Source: Magnetovibrio sp.
GTDB lineage: Bacteria > Pseudomonadota > Alphaproteobacteria > Rhodospirillales > Magnetovibrionaceae
DNA: 45,991 nt
Direction: 5' to 3'
Assembly (NCBI GenBank): GCA_026196495.1
Contig: JAPHSY010000043.1
Location: forward strand, 1-45,991
Every line of letters begins with the position of its first letter. Within the stretch, counting starts at the first letter, position 1. Below, piece after piece: positions 24,654 through 33,581 of this stretch. Below the pieces are notes generated by a model, which saw only the letters and a list, made by a program, of their open reading frames with translations, searched no databases and was not told the DNA's origin. A program made the position numbers and the translations under genes.

Positions 24654-25580
24654 ATGACCGCTACGAACCTACCTACTACAGTTACCGAACAAGGCTTAGC
24701 TCGTTATTTCAAAGAAGCCTGGTCTTATCCTGTGCTCAAAGCTGAGGAAGAACGTTCCTTGGCTGAAAAGTGGCGCGATGAAGGTGATGTTGATGCTGCG
24801 CACTCTTTGGTGACGTCGCACCTGCGCTTGGTGGTTAAGATTGCTATGGGCTATCGTGGTTACGGCCTTCCGGTCGCGGATTTGGTCTCTGAAGGCAATA
24901 TTGGCTTGATGAAAGCTGTTAAGAAATTTGAACCGGAACGTGGCTTCCGCTTGTCCACCTACGCCATGTGGTGGATTAAAGCGTCGATCACTGAATACGT
25001 TCTGCGCTCTTGGTCTATGGTCAAAATGGGCACGGTGGCTGCACAAAAGAAACTGTTCTTCAGCCTGCGTCGCCATAAAAAGCGCCTTGGTATTCAAGAC
25101 AATGGTGAGCTTAATCCGGATCAAGCAAAGTTGTTGTCCAAAGATTTGGACATCAAAGAAGACGATATCATCAATATGAACCGTCGCTTGGCGGCTAAGG
25201 ATATGAGCCTCAATGCCCCTGTGGGCAGTGATGATGGGACAACCTTGGAACACCAAGACCTGCTGGAATACGAAGGTGCGTCACCCGAAGATGTTTATGC
25301 CGATGGTGAAGAACGTGGTCTGCACAACACCATGCTGCAAAGCGCTATCGAGCGGTTGGATGATCGTGAACGCTATATCTTCATTGAGCGTCGCCTCAAA
25401 GACGATCCGGTGACGTTGGAACAGTTGGGGCAACATTTTGGTGTATCGCGTGAGCGTGTGCGCCAATTGGAAGCACGTGCTTTTGCCAAAGTGCAAAAGG
25501 CCATGACCGGCGATATGGCTGAACGTGAACAAGCCGCAGAAGATGCCATGCTTGACGATGCTTCATTTATGCCAGCATAA
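24654..25580 (+). CDS. rpoH: RNA polymerase heat-shock sigma factor RpoH (sigma-32)
   Basis: 308 aa from ATG 24654 (TGGGAG site upstream); an earlier frame to 24636 adds six residues. Region 2 includes DLVSEGNIGLMKAVKKFEP and RLSTYAMWWIKASI. The RpoH box QKKLFFSLR lies between regions 2 and 3, which separates it from RpoD. Region 4 has the helix-turn-helix VTLEQLGQHFGVSRERVRQLEARAF. It directs RNA polymerase to chaperone and protease promoters. It ends in a strong terminator and seems to be the last gene of a two-gene unit. Confidence 0.97.
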   Translation: MTATNLPTTVTEQGLARYFKEAWSYPVLKAEEERSLAEKWRDEGDVDAAHSLVTSHLRLVVKIAMGYRGYGLPVADLVSEGNIGLMKAVKKFEPERGFRLSTYAMWWIKASITEYVLRSWSMVKMGTVAAQKKLFFSLRRHKKRLGIQDNGELNPDQAKLLSKDLDIKEDDIINMNRRLAAKDMSLNAPVGSDDGTTLEHQDLLEYEGASPEDVYADGEERGLHNTMLQSAIERLDDRERYIFIERRLKDDPVTLEQLGQHFGVSRERVRQLEARAFAKVQKAMTGDMAEREQAAEDAMLDDASFMPA

Positions 25581-25604
25581 AACGTTACATTGATTTCAAG
25601 AAAT

Positions 25605-25636
25605 GGCGCGTTCTGAAATGAGCGCGCCGTTTTTTT
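25605..25636 (+). terminator. Intrinsic terminator after rpoH
   Basis: The GGCGCG / CGCGCC stem, with flanking AT pairs, closes a 12-nt loop and is followed by seven T residues. It starts 24 nt after the rpoH stop. Confidence 0.85.
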
Positions 25637-25676
25637 GTTTGGCATACTCACCATCCGACCCATAATAAGCAGTATT

Positions 25677-26444
25677 ATGGAATCGATGCCCAAACCAATC
25701 ATTTTATTTTGTGACTTCGGCTTGCCCTACACCGGGCAGATGAAGGGGCGTTTGGTGGAAGAATTAGGGCCTGAGTGGTCCAATCATCCCTTGATCGATC
25801 TGTTTCATGATGTTCCGGCTCACGATATTCGAGCGGGCTCTGTTCTCTTGGCGGCACATGCTGATGATTTTCCACTGGGCAGTGTGTTTGTTTGTGTGGT
25901 TGATCCCGGTGTCGGTGGGAAGTTGCGTAAACCGGGTGTTGTTTATGCCGGTGGGAGGTGGTTCGTCGGACCTCTAAATGGCTTGTTTGAGCATGTGTGT
26001 CGTCGTTGGAGTGATGCCCAGGTCTTTGAGATTACGTGGGAGCCTCCATCTCTGTCAGCCAGCTTTCATGGCCGTGATTTGTTTTCTCCGGTCGCAGCAG
26101 GACTGGCTTTGGCAGGAGATGCCAGGATAGAAGGGCTCAAGCCCATAGATATGACTATCGTGCGTCATCGGGAGTTTGAAGATGATGTGTTTGAGGTCAT
26201 TTATGCAGATGAATTTGGAAATCTCATAACCGGGATTCGTTGGCAAAGCATCAAAGATGGTGATTTGTTTGAGATAAAGGGCCAAATACTGCCCCGTGCC
26301 CGGACATTTTCGGATGTTGAACCGGGAAGCTTGTTTGTGTACCAAAATGCGGTAGGATTGGCGGAAATCTCCGCCAATATGGGTTGTGCAGGCGATATTT
26401 TGGGTGCTGGGATCGGTGCGTCCATAAAAATAACGGGACTGTGA
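25677..26444 (+). CDS. SAM hydroxide adenosyltransferase / DUF62 family protein
   Basis: 255 aa from ATG 25677 (ATG 25686 is close; the frame opens at 25635 but overlaps the rpoH terminator). Family blocks are in order: LFCDFGLPYTGQMKG, HDVPAHDIRAGS, VVDPGVGG, VGPLNGLFEH, SFHGRDLFSPVAA and DEFGNLITGI. This family includes fluorinase/chlorinase but most members hydrolyse SAM to adenosine and methionine. The Asp-rich SAM pocket (DFG and NGL) is retained, and no halide-specific loop is visible, so I call it the SAM hydrolase branch. A 46-codon ORF begins at its stop and leads into the MBL hydrolase. Confidence 0.9.
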   Translation: MESMPKPIILFCDFGLPYTGQMKGRLVEELGPEWSNHPLIDLFHDVPAHDIRAGSVLLAAHADDFPLGSVFVCVVDPGVGGKLRKPGVVYAGGRWFVGPLNGLFEHVCRRWSDAQVFEITWEPPSLSASFHGRDLFSPVAAGLALAGDARIEGLKPIDMTIVRHREFEDDVFEVIYADEFGNLITGIRWQSIKDGDLFEIKGQILPRARTFSDVEPGSLFVYQNAVGLAEISANMGCAGDILGAGIGASIKITGL

Positions 26445-26584
26445 TGGCCATCACTTTCATTTACCCCCAAAAATACGTTACACTTCAGCCAGATGGCTTA
26501 TATCGACATGTCAATAATCCGGCTATATTGGATTATGATGTGTCCATAAATGCGTATGTGCTACGAGGAACTAGATGTCGCTAA
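26444..26584 (+). CDS. Possible coupled mini-ORF (46 aa)
   Basis: Its ATG overlaps the stop of the SAM-hydrolase gene (TGATG) and its own stop overlaps the next start by 10 nt, the layout of a translationally coupled operon member. The product (MAITFIYPQKYVTLQPDGLY, then a short Tyr- and Asn-containing tail) has ordinary protein composition and no membrane helix. The start sits inside the 14-bp palindrome GTGATGGCCATCAC, which may instead be an operator or weak stem. I recognise no family. Confidence 0.35.
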   Translation: MAITFIYPQKYVTLQPDGLYRHVNNPAILDYDVSINAYVLRGTRCR

Positions 26585-27405
26585 AGGTTAAATTTTGGGG
26601 TGTCCGCGGATCGATCGCGTGTCCGTCGGCTGACCATATTCGATATGGTGGGAACACCAGTTGCTTGGAAATCAAGGTTGGTGATCGCCGTTTGGTTATG
26701 GACGCTGGCACAGGCGTGCGTGGTCTGGGTAAGACATTTCTTGAAGATGACATTTCGCAAATTCATCTGTTGTTGACCCATACGCATTGGGACCATATCA
26801 ATGGGTTCCCATTTTTTGTGCCGGCATATGATCCACGCCGTTCGATCCATATCATGGCCGGGCACTTGCGCGGTGGTGATGGTATTCAAAATGTCTTGGC
26901 AGCTCAAATGGACAACCCGATGTTCCCGGTGCCTTTGTCTGCGATGCAGGCCAAAATGCGTTTTGAAGATTTTGAAGCGGGGATGAGCTTCAACATTTAT
27001 GATGATGTGCATGTGCGCACCTGTGCGTTGAATCACCCCAACGGTGCGACTGGGTATCGGATTGAACATGATGGCCATTCTATTTGCTACATTACCGATA
27101 CAGAACATGTTCCAGGCAAATTGGATCAAAATATTCTTGGCCTAATCGATGGCGCTGACCTGGTGATCTATGACAGCACCTATACGGAAGAAGAATTCCC
27201 TGATCGTATCGGTTGGGGCCATTCAACCTGGAACGAAGGCGTGAGGCTGTGCCAAGAAGCCGGTGCGAAGTCCTTAGCTATTTTCCATCATGAGCCGGAA
27301 CACGAAGACGATTTCATGGATCAACTGGAAAAAGACGCTCAGGCCGTCTGGGATAAGGCCTTCGTTGCCAAGGAAGGGATGGAACTGTCCTATGGTGACG
27401 ACTAG
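26575..27405 (+). CDS. Metallo-beta-lactamase-fold hydrolase (phosphodiesterase-like)
   Basis: 276 aa, with a CGAGGAA site before the ATG. The metal-binding signature is HTHWDH (near residues 64-69), preceded by VMDAGTGVRG and a KVKFWGVRGSIACP opening. Downstream ligands are NHPNG, DTEH, DSTY and FHHEPEHEDD. The VRGS-initial form is that of the PhnP/phosphoribosyl cyclic-phosphodiesterase-like or RNase Z-like group, so a phosphodiester is the likely substrate class. The precise substrate is unknown. The gene is probably co-transcribed with the SAM-hydrolase gene and ends at a bidirectional terminator. Confidence 0.88.
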   Translation: MSLKVKFWGVRGSIACPSADHIRYGGNTSCLEIKVGDRRLVMDAGTGVRGLGKTFLEDDISQIHLLLTHTHWDHINGFPFFVPAYDPRRSIHIMAGHLRGGDGIQNVLAAQMDNPMFPVPLSAMQAKMRFEDFEAGMSFNIYDDVHVRTCALNHPNGATGYRIEHDGHSICYITDTEHVPGKLDQNILGLIDGADLVIYDSTYTEEEFPDRIGWGHSTWNEGVRLCQEAGAKSLAIFHHEPEHEDDFMDQLEKDAQAVWDKAFVAKEGMELSYGDD

Positions 27406-27430
27406 GCTAATCATGTACCCTGATAAATGA

Positions 27431-27466
27431 TTTAAGCCGCCTGCATAGTATGTCAGGCGGCTTAAA
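27431..27466. terminator. Bidirectional terminator between convergent MBL and motB genes
   Basis: A perfect 13-bp stem (TTTAAGCCGCCTG / CAGGCGGCTTAAA) with a 10-nt loop has A/T runs on both ends, so it can stop transcription from either side. Confidence 0.9.
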
Positions 27467-27482
27467 ATTTGCTTTGCTCACT

Positions 27483-28346
27483 TTAGAAGCCCTGCTGGCG
27501 TTCTTCTGCTTCTAGAGCGTCCATATTTTCTTGGATACGTTGCTGTTCTTGATTTTCTTGCTCGGCCTCTTGAACGCGTTTTTGCGTTTCGTCTTGGCGG
27601 GCCTTTTCTTCCGCGCGCCGTTTGCGTTCCTCTTCAGCAATACGTTCATCAACCAACAGAGATATAAATGTTTCTTTGAGTTTGTTATCCATTGGGACCA
27701 ACAAGATGGTCACACGGCGATTTTTGGCTTGGTTGACCTTGATTGGGTTGCCGTCAATATCGCGATTGGGAACCTTTGGGTGGGCATCTCCAAAGCCAAC
27801 GGCTTTCAATTGGAAAGCATGGACGCCACCTGTAATCATTTGGCGAACAACGGCTGATGCACGCGCTGCTGACAGTTCCCAGTTTGATGGGAACATTTCT
27901 GTGTGAATGGGGTCATCGTCGGTGTGGCCTTCGATTTCAATGAGGAAGTACTTATAGACTTCATCTGTCAGAACTTCTGACCACTTAGCGAGAAGAGGAA
28001 GGGCCTCTTCTTTAATGAACGCAGTACCAGGCTTAAAGAAACCGGCGCTGCCTATTTCAATGGTGACGCCGCGGGTGTCTTTTTGGACTTCGACAATTTG
28101 TTCCATACCAGTTTGGAACACGATGTCTTCAATTTTGGTTTTGACTTCGGTGGTCGTCGTTTCTTTGGCCTCACCCAAACCAATTTCTTGTTGGATGCCG
28201 GACATTACTTCTTCAAATAATGGCAAATCAATTTTGGAAAAAGAGACCAGCATAACAAAGAACGCCATTAGAAGAGTAATGGCGTCAGCATAGGTGACAA
28301 GCCATTCTTCATCATCCGGTTCTTCGGTTATTGGTGGTGGTGGCAC
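27483..28346 (-). CDS. motB: Flagellar stator protein MotB
   Basis: 287 aa from a GTG at 28346, which has a GGGAG site 8 nt away; a TTG five codons earlier (28361) has none. One membrane helix carries the ion-conducting Asp in WLVTYADAITLLMAFFVML. After a linker with periplasmic plug, the OmpA peptidoglycan-binding domain follows (EIEGHTDDDP, SAARASAVV, FGDAHPKVPN and KNRRVTI). The C terminus has an extra ~55-residue charged coiled coil (EEERKRRAEEKARQDE, then a Glu/Gln-rich end). MotB anchors the stator and carries the ion path. MotA is encoded 25 nt upstream on the same strand, so this is a motA-motB operon. Confidence 0.95.
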   Translation of the reverse strand: MPPPPITEEPDDEEWLVTYADAITLLMAFFVMLVSFSKIDLPLFEEVMSGIQQEIGLGEAKETTTTEVKTKIEDIVFQTGMEQIVEVQKDTRGVTIEIGSAGFFKPGTAFIKEEALPLLAKWSEVLTDEVYKYFLIEIEGHTDDDPIHTEMFPSNWELSAARASAVVRQMITGGVHAFQLKAVGFGDAHPKVPNRDIDGNPIKVNQAKNRRVTILLVPMDNKLKETFISLLVDERIAEEERKRRAEEKARQDETQKRVQEAEQENQEQQRIQENMDALEAEERQQGF

Positions 28347-28371
28347 GAACGTGTCTCCCAATCAGGTGCGA

Positions 28372-29175
28372 TTATCTCTTACGCGCCTTGTCGATGCTGA
28401 AGTGAATAGCTGGATCCAGATAGCTGTTCATTTTATCTTGGATATAGCGCGGGCTCTTACGGTCCGCCATTAAGATCAGGCCTTCGGCAACCAAGTAGTT
28501 GCGAAAACGCACAATTTGTTCACGTTGCATAATTTTGTTGGCAGCAGGGATGTAGACCAAGCGGGCAAATAAGACACCGTAAAGCGTGGTGATCAAAGCA
28601 ATCGCTAAACCAGGCCCCAGTGCAGTTGGGTCGGCACCCATTTTGTCCAACATAATCACAAGACCAATCAAGGTTCCGATCATACCAAAAGCAGGGGAGG
28701 TGGATGCCATAAAGCGTAGAATATGGACCTGAACTGTATTCCGACCAAAGGTGGTTTCAATCAGGTTGGTCATAATGTCACGAACTTCTGCACCACTGTA
28801 GCCACTGACAACCATTTCCACACCAAATTGCATGAATTTGTCGCCTTTAACGGCCTTGGTTGCTTCTTTTTCAAGGGCTGGTGGACCACCTTTTTGAACC
28901 ACGTAGGCCCAGCGGATCATGCGACCAACTTCGGCTTTTAGAATATCGCGACCAACTTTTGGAGTGACCAGGATGCGACCAATAAGGCGCAAAGATAGCA
29001 ACACATAGCGCGGTTCGTACGAAACGAACGCTGCTGCCATGGTTCCACCAACAACAATAACAAAGCCGGAGCCACTGATGAAAATCCAGTAGTTATCTGT
29101 TTCCCATATGATCGCGCCTAAGAACATGCCGAATGCAATCAGCAACGAAAATACGGTGGATATAGACAGACCCAT
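28372..29175 (-). CDS. motA: Flagellar stator protein MotA (PomA-like)
   Basis: 267 aa with a GAGGGAGA ribosome site. Four helices are visible: two at the N terminus (TVFSLLIAFGMFLGAIIW and FVIVVGGTMAAAFVS), then, after a large cytoplasmic loop, SPAFGMIGTLIGLVIML and AIALITTLYGVLFARLVYIPAA. The conserved proline-containing helix 3 start (STSPAFGMIGT) and helix 4 motif match MotA/PomA. The loop, about 55-150, carries the charged residues that contact the rotor. It assembles with MotB as a 5:2 complex. The neighbour upstream is a type I exporter gene pair. Confidence 0.96.
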   Translation of the reverse strand: MGLSISTVFSLLIAFGMFLGAIIWETDNYWIFISGSGFVIVVGGTMAAAFVSYEPRYVLLSLRLIGRILVTPKVGRDILKAEVGRMIRWAYVVQKGGPPALEKEATKAVKGDKFMQFGVEMVVSGYSGAEVRDIMTNLIETTFGRNTVQVHILRFMASTSPAFGMIGTLIGLVIMLDKMGADPTALGPGLAIALITTLYGVLFARLVYIPAANKIMQREQIVRFRNYLVAEGLILMADRKSPRYIQDKMNSYLDPAIHFSIDKARKR

Positions 29176-29336
29176 CGGGTTTTATCTCCCTCTGACCACT
29201 TTTATGGCCGTATGCCCCAAGTCGCAATTCTTACAACGCTAGAGGTTGAGAAAACGAAAACAATAAGCAATGCGAATCGCTCTAATTTGATTAAATCATA
29301 CAGAAAGTTAGGTTTACAGGGAATTAAGCTACGCGA

Positions 29337-30647
29337 TCAACGTTCGCGGAAGGCTTCATGCTTTAACTTCAACACTGGTTTGATCAAGTAGTCCATCACC
29401 GTTTTTTGACCGGTGTGAATGTCTACGGTGGCTTCCATGCCGGGCATGATTGGTAAGAAACCCTTGGTTTGTCCCAAGTGAGATTTTTCTGGTTGCACCA
29501 CCACACGGAAGTAGGGCATGCCGTTTTCGTCCAATGAGCTATCAGCCGCAACCAAAATTACCTCGGCATCCAGACCGCCATAACGGGCAAAGTCGTAAGT
29601 TGTTATTTTCACCAAGGCCTTTTGACCTTCGGCCACATAACCACGGTCAGTGGGGTTAAGGCGGCTTTCAATGACCATGTTTTCGCCGGTGGGCACGATT
29701 TCCATAATGGGCTCACCAGGCTTGATGACATTGCCAATGTTGGTAAAGGCTAGATTGATGATGACGCCTTCAATGGGACTTTTGATTTCAGCCCGGACAC
29801 CTTGCTCTTCAGCTTTTTTTAGTAACTCAGAAATGCGGCCAATGGATTGTTCTGTTTTGTTCAATTCGTCTTGTGCTTCACGGCGGAACCGGGTCTCATC
29901 TTCTAGAAGTCGGCGTTCGGATTCAGATACCGCGGCGCGGGCACGTGGAATGCCCGCCTGAATGGATTGTAGTTCACCATTGAGAGTTTCAACTTCACTT
30001 TCCAACTGCAAGTGATCAACACGTGATGTGAGACCGTCTTTAAGTAGGTCTTCGGAAATTTTAAAACGTTCACGGGCGCTGGCTAGGTTGTTGCGCGATG
30101 CACGTAAGCGGGCTTCAAGTTCTTGAACTTCCAGTTTGCGCTGTTTGACCAATTCGTTCAGTACGGCTAAACCTGCGGCCAGTTGACGTTTGCGGGCGTC
30201 GAAAGCTTGACGTTGTGCGATTGCCTGGTCTGAAACTCGTGCTGCCACTTCTGCAGGGAAAACAGGTGTATCCAAACCATTGGCTTCCGCCGCCAAGCGA
30301 GCACGCGTTAGCAGCTCACTATCTAAGCGTACTTGCAATTCTTGAATGTTGGCGCCGCCTGAGCCCAAGTCCAATTGCATCAAGGTTTGACCTTCAGAAA
30401 CCACATCGCCTTCTTTGATAAACAAATCCTGGATAATTCCGCCTTCTAAGTGCTGAATGACTTTAGATTTGCCCAGGGGAATAACCTCACCGGGGGCAAC
30501 GGCCACTTCATCCAATTTGGAAAAATTCGACCAAATAACACCAAACACAATCAACGCCATCACCGGCCATGCAGCATTACGCCATGTCGGCACAGGGTGC
30601 GCCGTCATTAAGGAGTCCAGCGGGTTGGGGTGAGCCTGGTCAGGCAT
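29337..30647 (-). CDS. Type I secretion membrane-fusion protein (HlyD/LapC-like)
   Basis: 436 aa. An N-terminal helix (AAWPVMALIVFGVIWSNF) is followed by the barrel-sandwich start VAPGEVIPLGKSKVIQHLEGG and a long periplasmic coiled coil (about 85-270). The second half of the lipoyl fold (AEIKSPIEGVIINLAF) and the HlyD C terminus (LPIMPGMEATVDIHTGQKTV) complete the domain order. It bridges the ABC exporter and an outer-membrane TolC-type channel; no such channel gene is in the window. The ATG sits 3 nt after the exporter stop, with the ribosome site GGAG inside the exporter gene. Its likely cargo is the adhesin at 1-4244. Confidence 0.94.
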   Translation of the reverse strand: MPDQAHPNPLDSLMTAHPVPTWRNAAWPVMALIVFGVIWSNFSKLDEVAVAPGEVIPLGKSKVIQHLEGGIIQDLFIKEGDVVSEGQTLMQLDLGSGGANIQELQVRLDSELLTRARLAAEANGLDTPVFPAEVAARVSDQAIAQRQAFDARKRQLAAGLAVLNELVKQRKLEVQELEARLRASRNNLASARERFKISEDLLKDGLTSRVDHLQLESEVETLNGELQSIQAGIPRARAAVSESERRLLEDETRFRREAQDELNKTEQSIGRISELLKKAEEQGVRAEIKSPIEGVIINLAFTNIGNVIKPGEPIMEIVPTGENMVIESRLNPTDRGYVAEGQKALVKITTYDFARYGGLDAEVILVAADSSLDENGMPYFRVVVQPEKSHLGQTKGFLPIMPGMEATVDIHTGQKTVMDYLIKPVLKLKHEAFRER

Positions 30648-30650
30648 AAA

Positions 30651-33275
30651 CTATTCTCCGACAGAACCGGGACCACGGGGCGTTGGGACCGAACGTGAAC
30701 GTGCACCGGAACCGCGACCTTGCTGTCCTTTACGTGGGGTCACAGTTGCCACAGTGCTACCCTCTGCCCAAGCTTTAAGGATTTTTTCTGTGCTGGGGCG
30801 CAAGTTAGAACCTACATTTACAGTGCTTTCATCAACACTTTCACCTTTTTGTGAAGAGCTTGTTTGGTTCTCTTCAAAGCTGGGTAGGGATGTTTGTGTG
30901 CGAGGCCCCCGTAGAGATGGTGTTGCTGCGCCGATTTTCTCAGAGGTTTTCGATACCGTCGGTTTTTTCGGGGCCAAAAGGGGAGATGTTTTCGTCCCTT
31001 TAGTACCTACCCGTGGTGTGGCACTGGCCTTTACAGCCGAACGTGTTTTGGGCTGATCAACATCAATCGCGGTAGAAGACCCGCGCAAGGACGGCAAGCT
31101 ACGAGGATCTTTACGCGATGCTGTTGGCAAAGGACGTTGTGTCGGAACAATGGGTTGTTTAGCTTGCGCTGTGGGGCGTGCCACTTTGGCTTTTGGTGTC
31201 GCGGTTGCCTTGACTTGCGCAGCCCTTGGCGTTGCAGCACCTTTAGGTGTTGCTTTACCTTGAGGCTTTGCAGATTTGCTTTTTGCCAGCTTATCCAAGC
31301 CATCCATGGGTGCAGGTGATTTGGCAGCAGGCTTTGGTGTCGCTGTTGATTGTGCTTTGGCGGCTTGCGGGGTTGGACCATCCGGTTTCTTTTGGTTTGG
31401 AGTTGGTGCGCCCTTGCCGCCACCGGGGGCACCTTTGGGCTTGTCAGGGCCATTTCCGTCATTTTTGGGAGCTGTTTTTTTCGGGGCTGGTCCCTTGCCA
31501 CCAAACAAGCGGGGCAGGACTTCACTGGCTTCACCAGCCAGGGCCAGTTTGCCACGATCCAAAGCGTAAAGATAATCGCAAGACGACAGCATGGTTGGGC
31601 TGTGGCTAACAATAATCACGGTACGGGTCTTGGAAATTTCAACTAAGGTGTTTTTCAATTCTGTTTCGGCATGACGGTCTAAGCTTGATGATGGTTCATC
31701 CAACAGCACGACAGGTGGGTCGCCGACCAATGCGCGGGCAACCGCAATACGTTGGCGTTGTCCACCCGACAGACGACCACCGGCTTCACCAATTTCAGTG
31801 GCGTAACCGTCAGGTAGGTCAATGATAAAGTGGTGTACGCCTGCTTCGGTTGCGGCTTTGATGACATCTTCATCGGTGGCGTTTGGCATACGGGCCGTAA
31901 TATTGTCGCGCACTGTGCCTGCGAATAGGACGCTTTCTTGAGGTACATAACCCAGCCAATCGGCGAGTTCGGAGCGGGTGAACTGTGCCATGTCGGCCCC
32001 ATCCAATGTGACACGGCCTTTTTGCGGTTGGTATAGGCCTTGGATGATTTTCAATAATGTTGTTTTACCCGAACCATTGCGCCCTACCAGGGCATGAATG
32101 CCACCGGGTTTGATGTCTACGGTTACACCGGCAACAACGGGCGCTAAGTCTTCGGAATAAGAGAAGACAACGTTTTCAACGCTTAATGCGCCTTTGGGGC
32201 GATCCAGTTGAACTTCGCTCTCTTCACGCTCAGAACTGTTGGCAAAAACAGTACCCAAACGTTCTGTGGCTTGCATGAAGCCCGAATACATCCGCCAAGT
32301 GCCGACCAACTGATTCATTGGGCCGACGATTTTACCGGACAACATGTTGGTTGCGATCAGCGCACCAATGGTGAGGTTTTGATCAATGATGGCCAAAGCA
32401 CCGACAGTTGTTAGACAGAGTGACGTCACCAACCCCAAGGAAGCACCAAGGTTCGAGAAACTGTCGGTTTTTGAACCACGGTTGATGGCGCTTTCGATGT
32501 TTTCAGCGTGTTTTTCTTCCCACACGGGCTCCATAGAACGATCTAGTGCCAATGCCTTAATGGTGGTGCGCCCGGAAATCATCTCGGCGATGAGGGAATC
32601 ACGTGTTTGTGTGGATTTGCGCTCTTGGCCGCTTGCATCGGACATAACATTTGCGGAACGCCATGCTACAAACATGAACACTGGCAACATAATTAACAAA
32701 ACCCAGGCAACCGGGGCGGCGATCACGAATATCAAAACCAAGAACAAGATGGCAAAGGGCAAGTCAGCAACCAGCAATGCGGTTGAACCCGAAAGGGTGT
32801 TGCGCACCACATCTACGTCGCGAAATAGCGAAGACCAGTACGCAGATGGCTGGGCTTCTAAGTTTTGCATGGGCAGGCGCATAATTTTGCGGAATAAACG
32901 CCGACCAAGGTCAACATCGACGCGCAACGCCACGGTTTGAAGAATGCGGGCGCGTGACTGACGCAATATATAGTCAAATGCAATGACCAGGAACATGCCG
33001 ACCACCAGCCCTTGTAAAGTGCTGATGCCATTGTTGTTCACCACGCGGTTATAGACCTGCATGGTGAAAACGGGCACGGCCAGGGCCAGAATATTGACAA
33101 AGAAAGACATGGCCACGACTTCCCGGAAGACGGGTGTCATGGGCTTCATGAAGGGCCTTAGCCAACTTCTGGCCGACTGATCTGTCGACTGTTCCAAACC
33201 GGTTTCTCCGCTCAAGCGCTTGTTAATAAAGCCGTTTCTTGGCTGGTGTGTGCGCGCGGACTGATGTTGGGCCAA
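30651..33275 (-). CDS. Type I secretion ABC exporter with long low-complexity C-terminal tail
   Basis: Up to 874 aa. The start is uncertain: TTG 33275 (no ribosome site), TTG 33197 (GGAG, 8 nt) or ATG 33149 (AAGG). There is no C39 peptidase domain. Six helices span about 50-330. The ATPase has Walker A GRNGSGKTT (398-406), signature LSGGQRQRIAVARAL (502 onward), Walker B VVLLDEPSSSLD (522-533) and the H-loop His558. It should be functional. From about residue 592 a ~283-residue Pro/Ala/Lys/Thr-rich tail runs to the stop, with many ATPK/ATPR units and two SLRG motifs. Type I exporters normally end near this point, so the tail is unusual. The gene forms an operon with the HlyD-type partner. Confidence 0.93.
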   Translation of the reverse strand: MAQHQSARTHQPRNGFINKRLSGETGLEQSTDQSARSWLRPFMKPMTPVFREVVAMSFFVNILALAVPVFTMQVYNRVVNNNGISTLQGLVVGMFLVIAFDYILRQSRARILQTVALRVDVDLGRRLFRKIMRLPMQNLEAQPSAYWSSLFRDVDVVRNTLSGSTALLVADLPFAILFLVLIFVIAAPVAWVLLIMLPVFMFVAWRSANVMSDASGQERKSTQTRDSLIAEMISGRTTIKALALDRSMEPVWEEKHAENIESAINRGSKTDSFSNLGASLGLVTSLCLTTVGALAIIDQNLTIGALIATNMLSGKIVGPMNQLVGTWRMYSGFMQATERLGTVFANSSEREESEVQLDRPKGALSVENVVFSYSEDLAPVVAGVTVDIKPGGIHALVGRNGSGKTTLLKIIQGLYQPQKGRVTLDGADMAQFTRSELADWLGYVPQESVLFAGTVRDNITARMPNATDEDVIKAATEAGVHHFIIDLPDGYATEIGEAGGRLSGGQRQRIAVARALVGDPPVVLLDEPSSSLDRHAETELKNTLVEISKTRTVIIVSHSPTMLSSCDYLYALDRGKLALAGEASEVLPRLFGGKGPAPKKTAPKNDGNGPDKPKGAPGGGKGAPTPNQKKPDGPTPQAAKAQSTATPKPAAKSPAPMDGLDKLAKSKSAKPQGKATPKGAATPRAAQVKATATPKAKVARPTAQAKQPIVPTQRPLPTASRKDPRSLPSLRGSSTAIDVDQPKTRSAVKASATPRVGTKGTKTSPLLAPKKPTVSKTSEKIGAATPSLRGPRTQTSLPSFEENQTSSSQKGESVDESTVNVGSNLRPSTEKILKAWAEGSTVATVTPRKGQQGRGSGARSRSVPTPRGPGSVGE
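30654..31502 (-). repeat. Low-complexity Pro/Ala/Lys/Thr coding region of the exporter tail
   Basis: Irregular short repeats (ATPK, ATPR, TPKPAAK, SLPSLRG, TPSLRG) fill the last ~280 codons. The composition leaves open frames in several other phases on both strands here, which are by-products. The region is predicted disordered and cytoplasmic. Confidence 0.7.
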
Positions 33276-33581
33276 TACATAAGTCCATGAGTATCATCAA
33301 TAATATGGGTTAACGTCTGGTAAAGGAACAGCCCGATTCGAAATTTATTTTTTGTGTGATTCCAATGTGTTCTGGGAAGACTCTGGAACTTCAGTTTATA
33401 CTGGTTCTGAAAGGGCAATTTGTGGAGTCAAGGGCTGAGTTTCTCAACACAATATATTGATTCTTCTTGACCATGTGCGCTGTGGAATTGTCTAGTGATG
33501 ACAAGGCGCTAATTCAAGAATGCACTTGCCATACCAGTGTGTGCATTTGGGCATCAATTCGGGGCTGTGGGATAATCAACA
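33276..33581. other. 306-bp divergent intergenic region (exporter operon / CHASE2 cyclase)
   Basis: This should contain the promoters of both divergent genes. It has AT-rich tracts (around 33340-33355 and 33450-33460). I found no convincing -35/-10 pair, palindrome or RNA gene, so I name none. Confidence 0.5.

Noticed and set aside
26441-26454. Palindrome GTGATGGCCATCAC as a terminator
   Set aside because: There is no loop or T run; it may be an operator or simply coding overlap, so it is mentioned only with the mini-ORF.
30754-32940. Several alternative frames on both strands over the exporter gene, including 31031-31612
   Set aside because: The low-complexity tail and conserved ABC domain explain the open frames; none has an independent signal.
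33276-33581. Sigma-54 promoter (GG-N10-GC) upstream of the CHASE2 cyclase
   Set aside because: No match with correct spacing was found on inspection.
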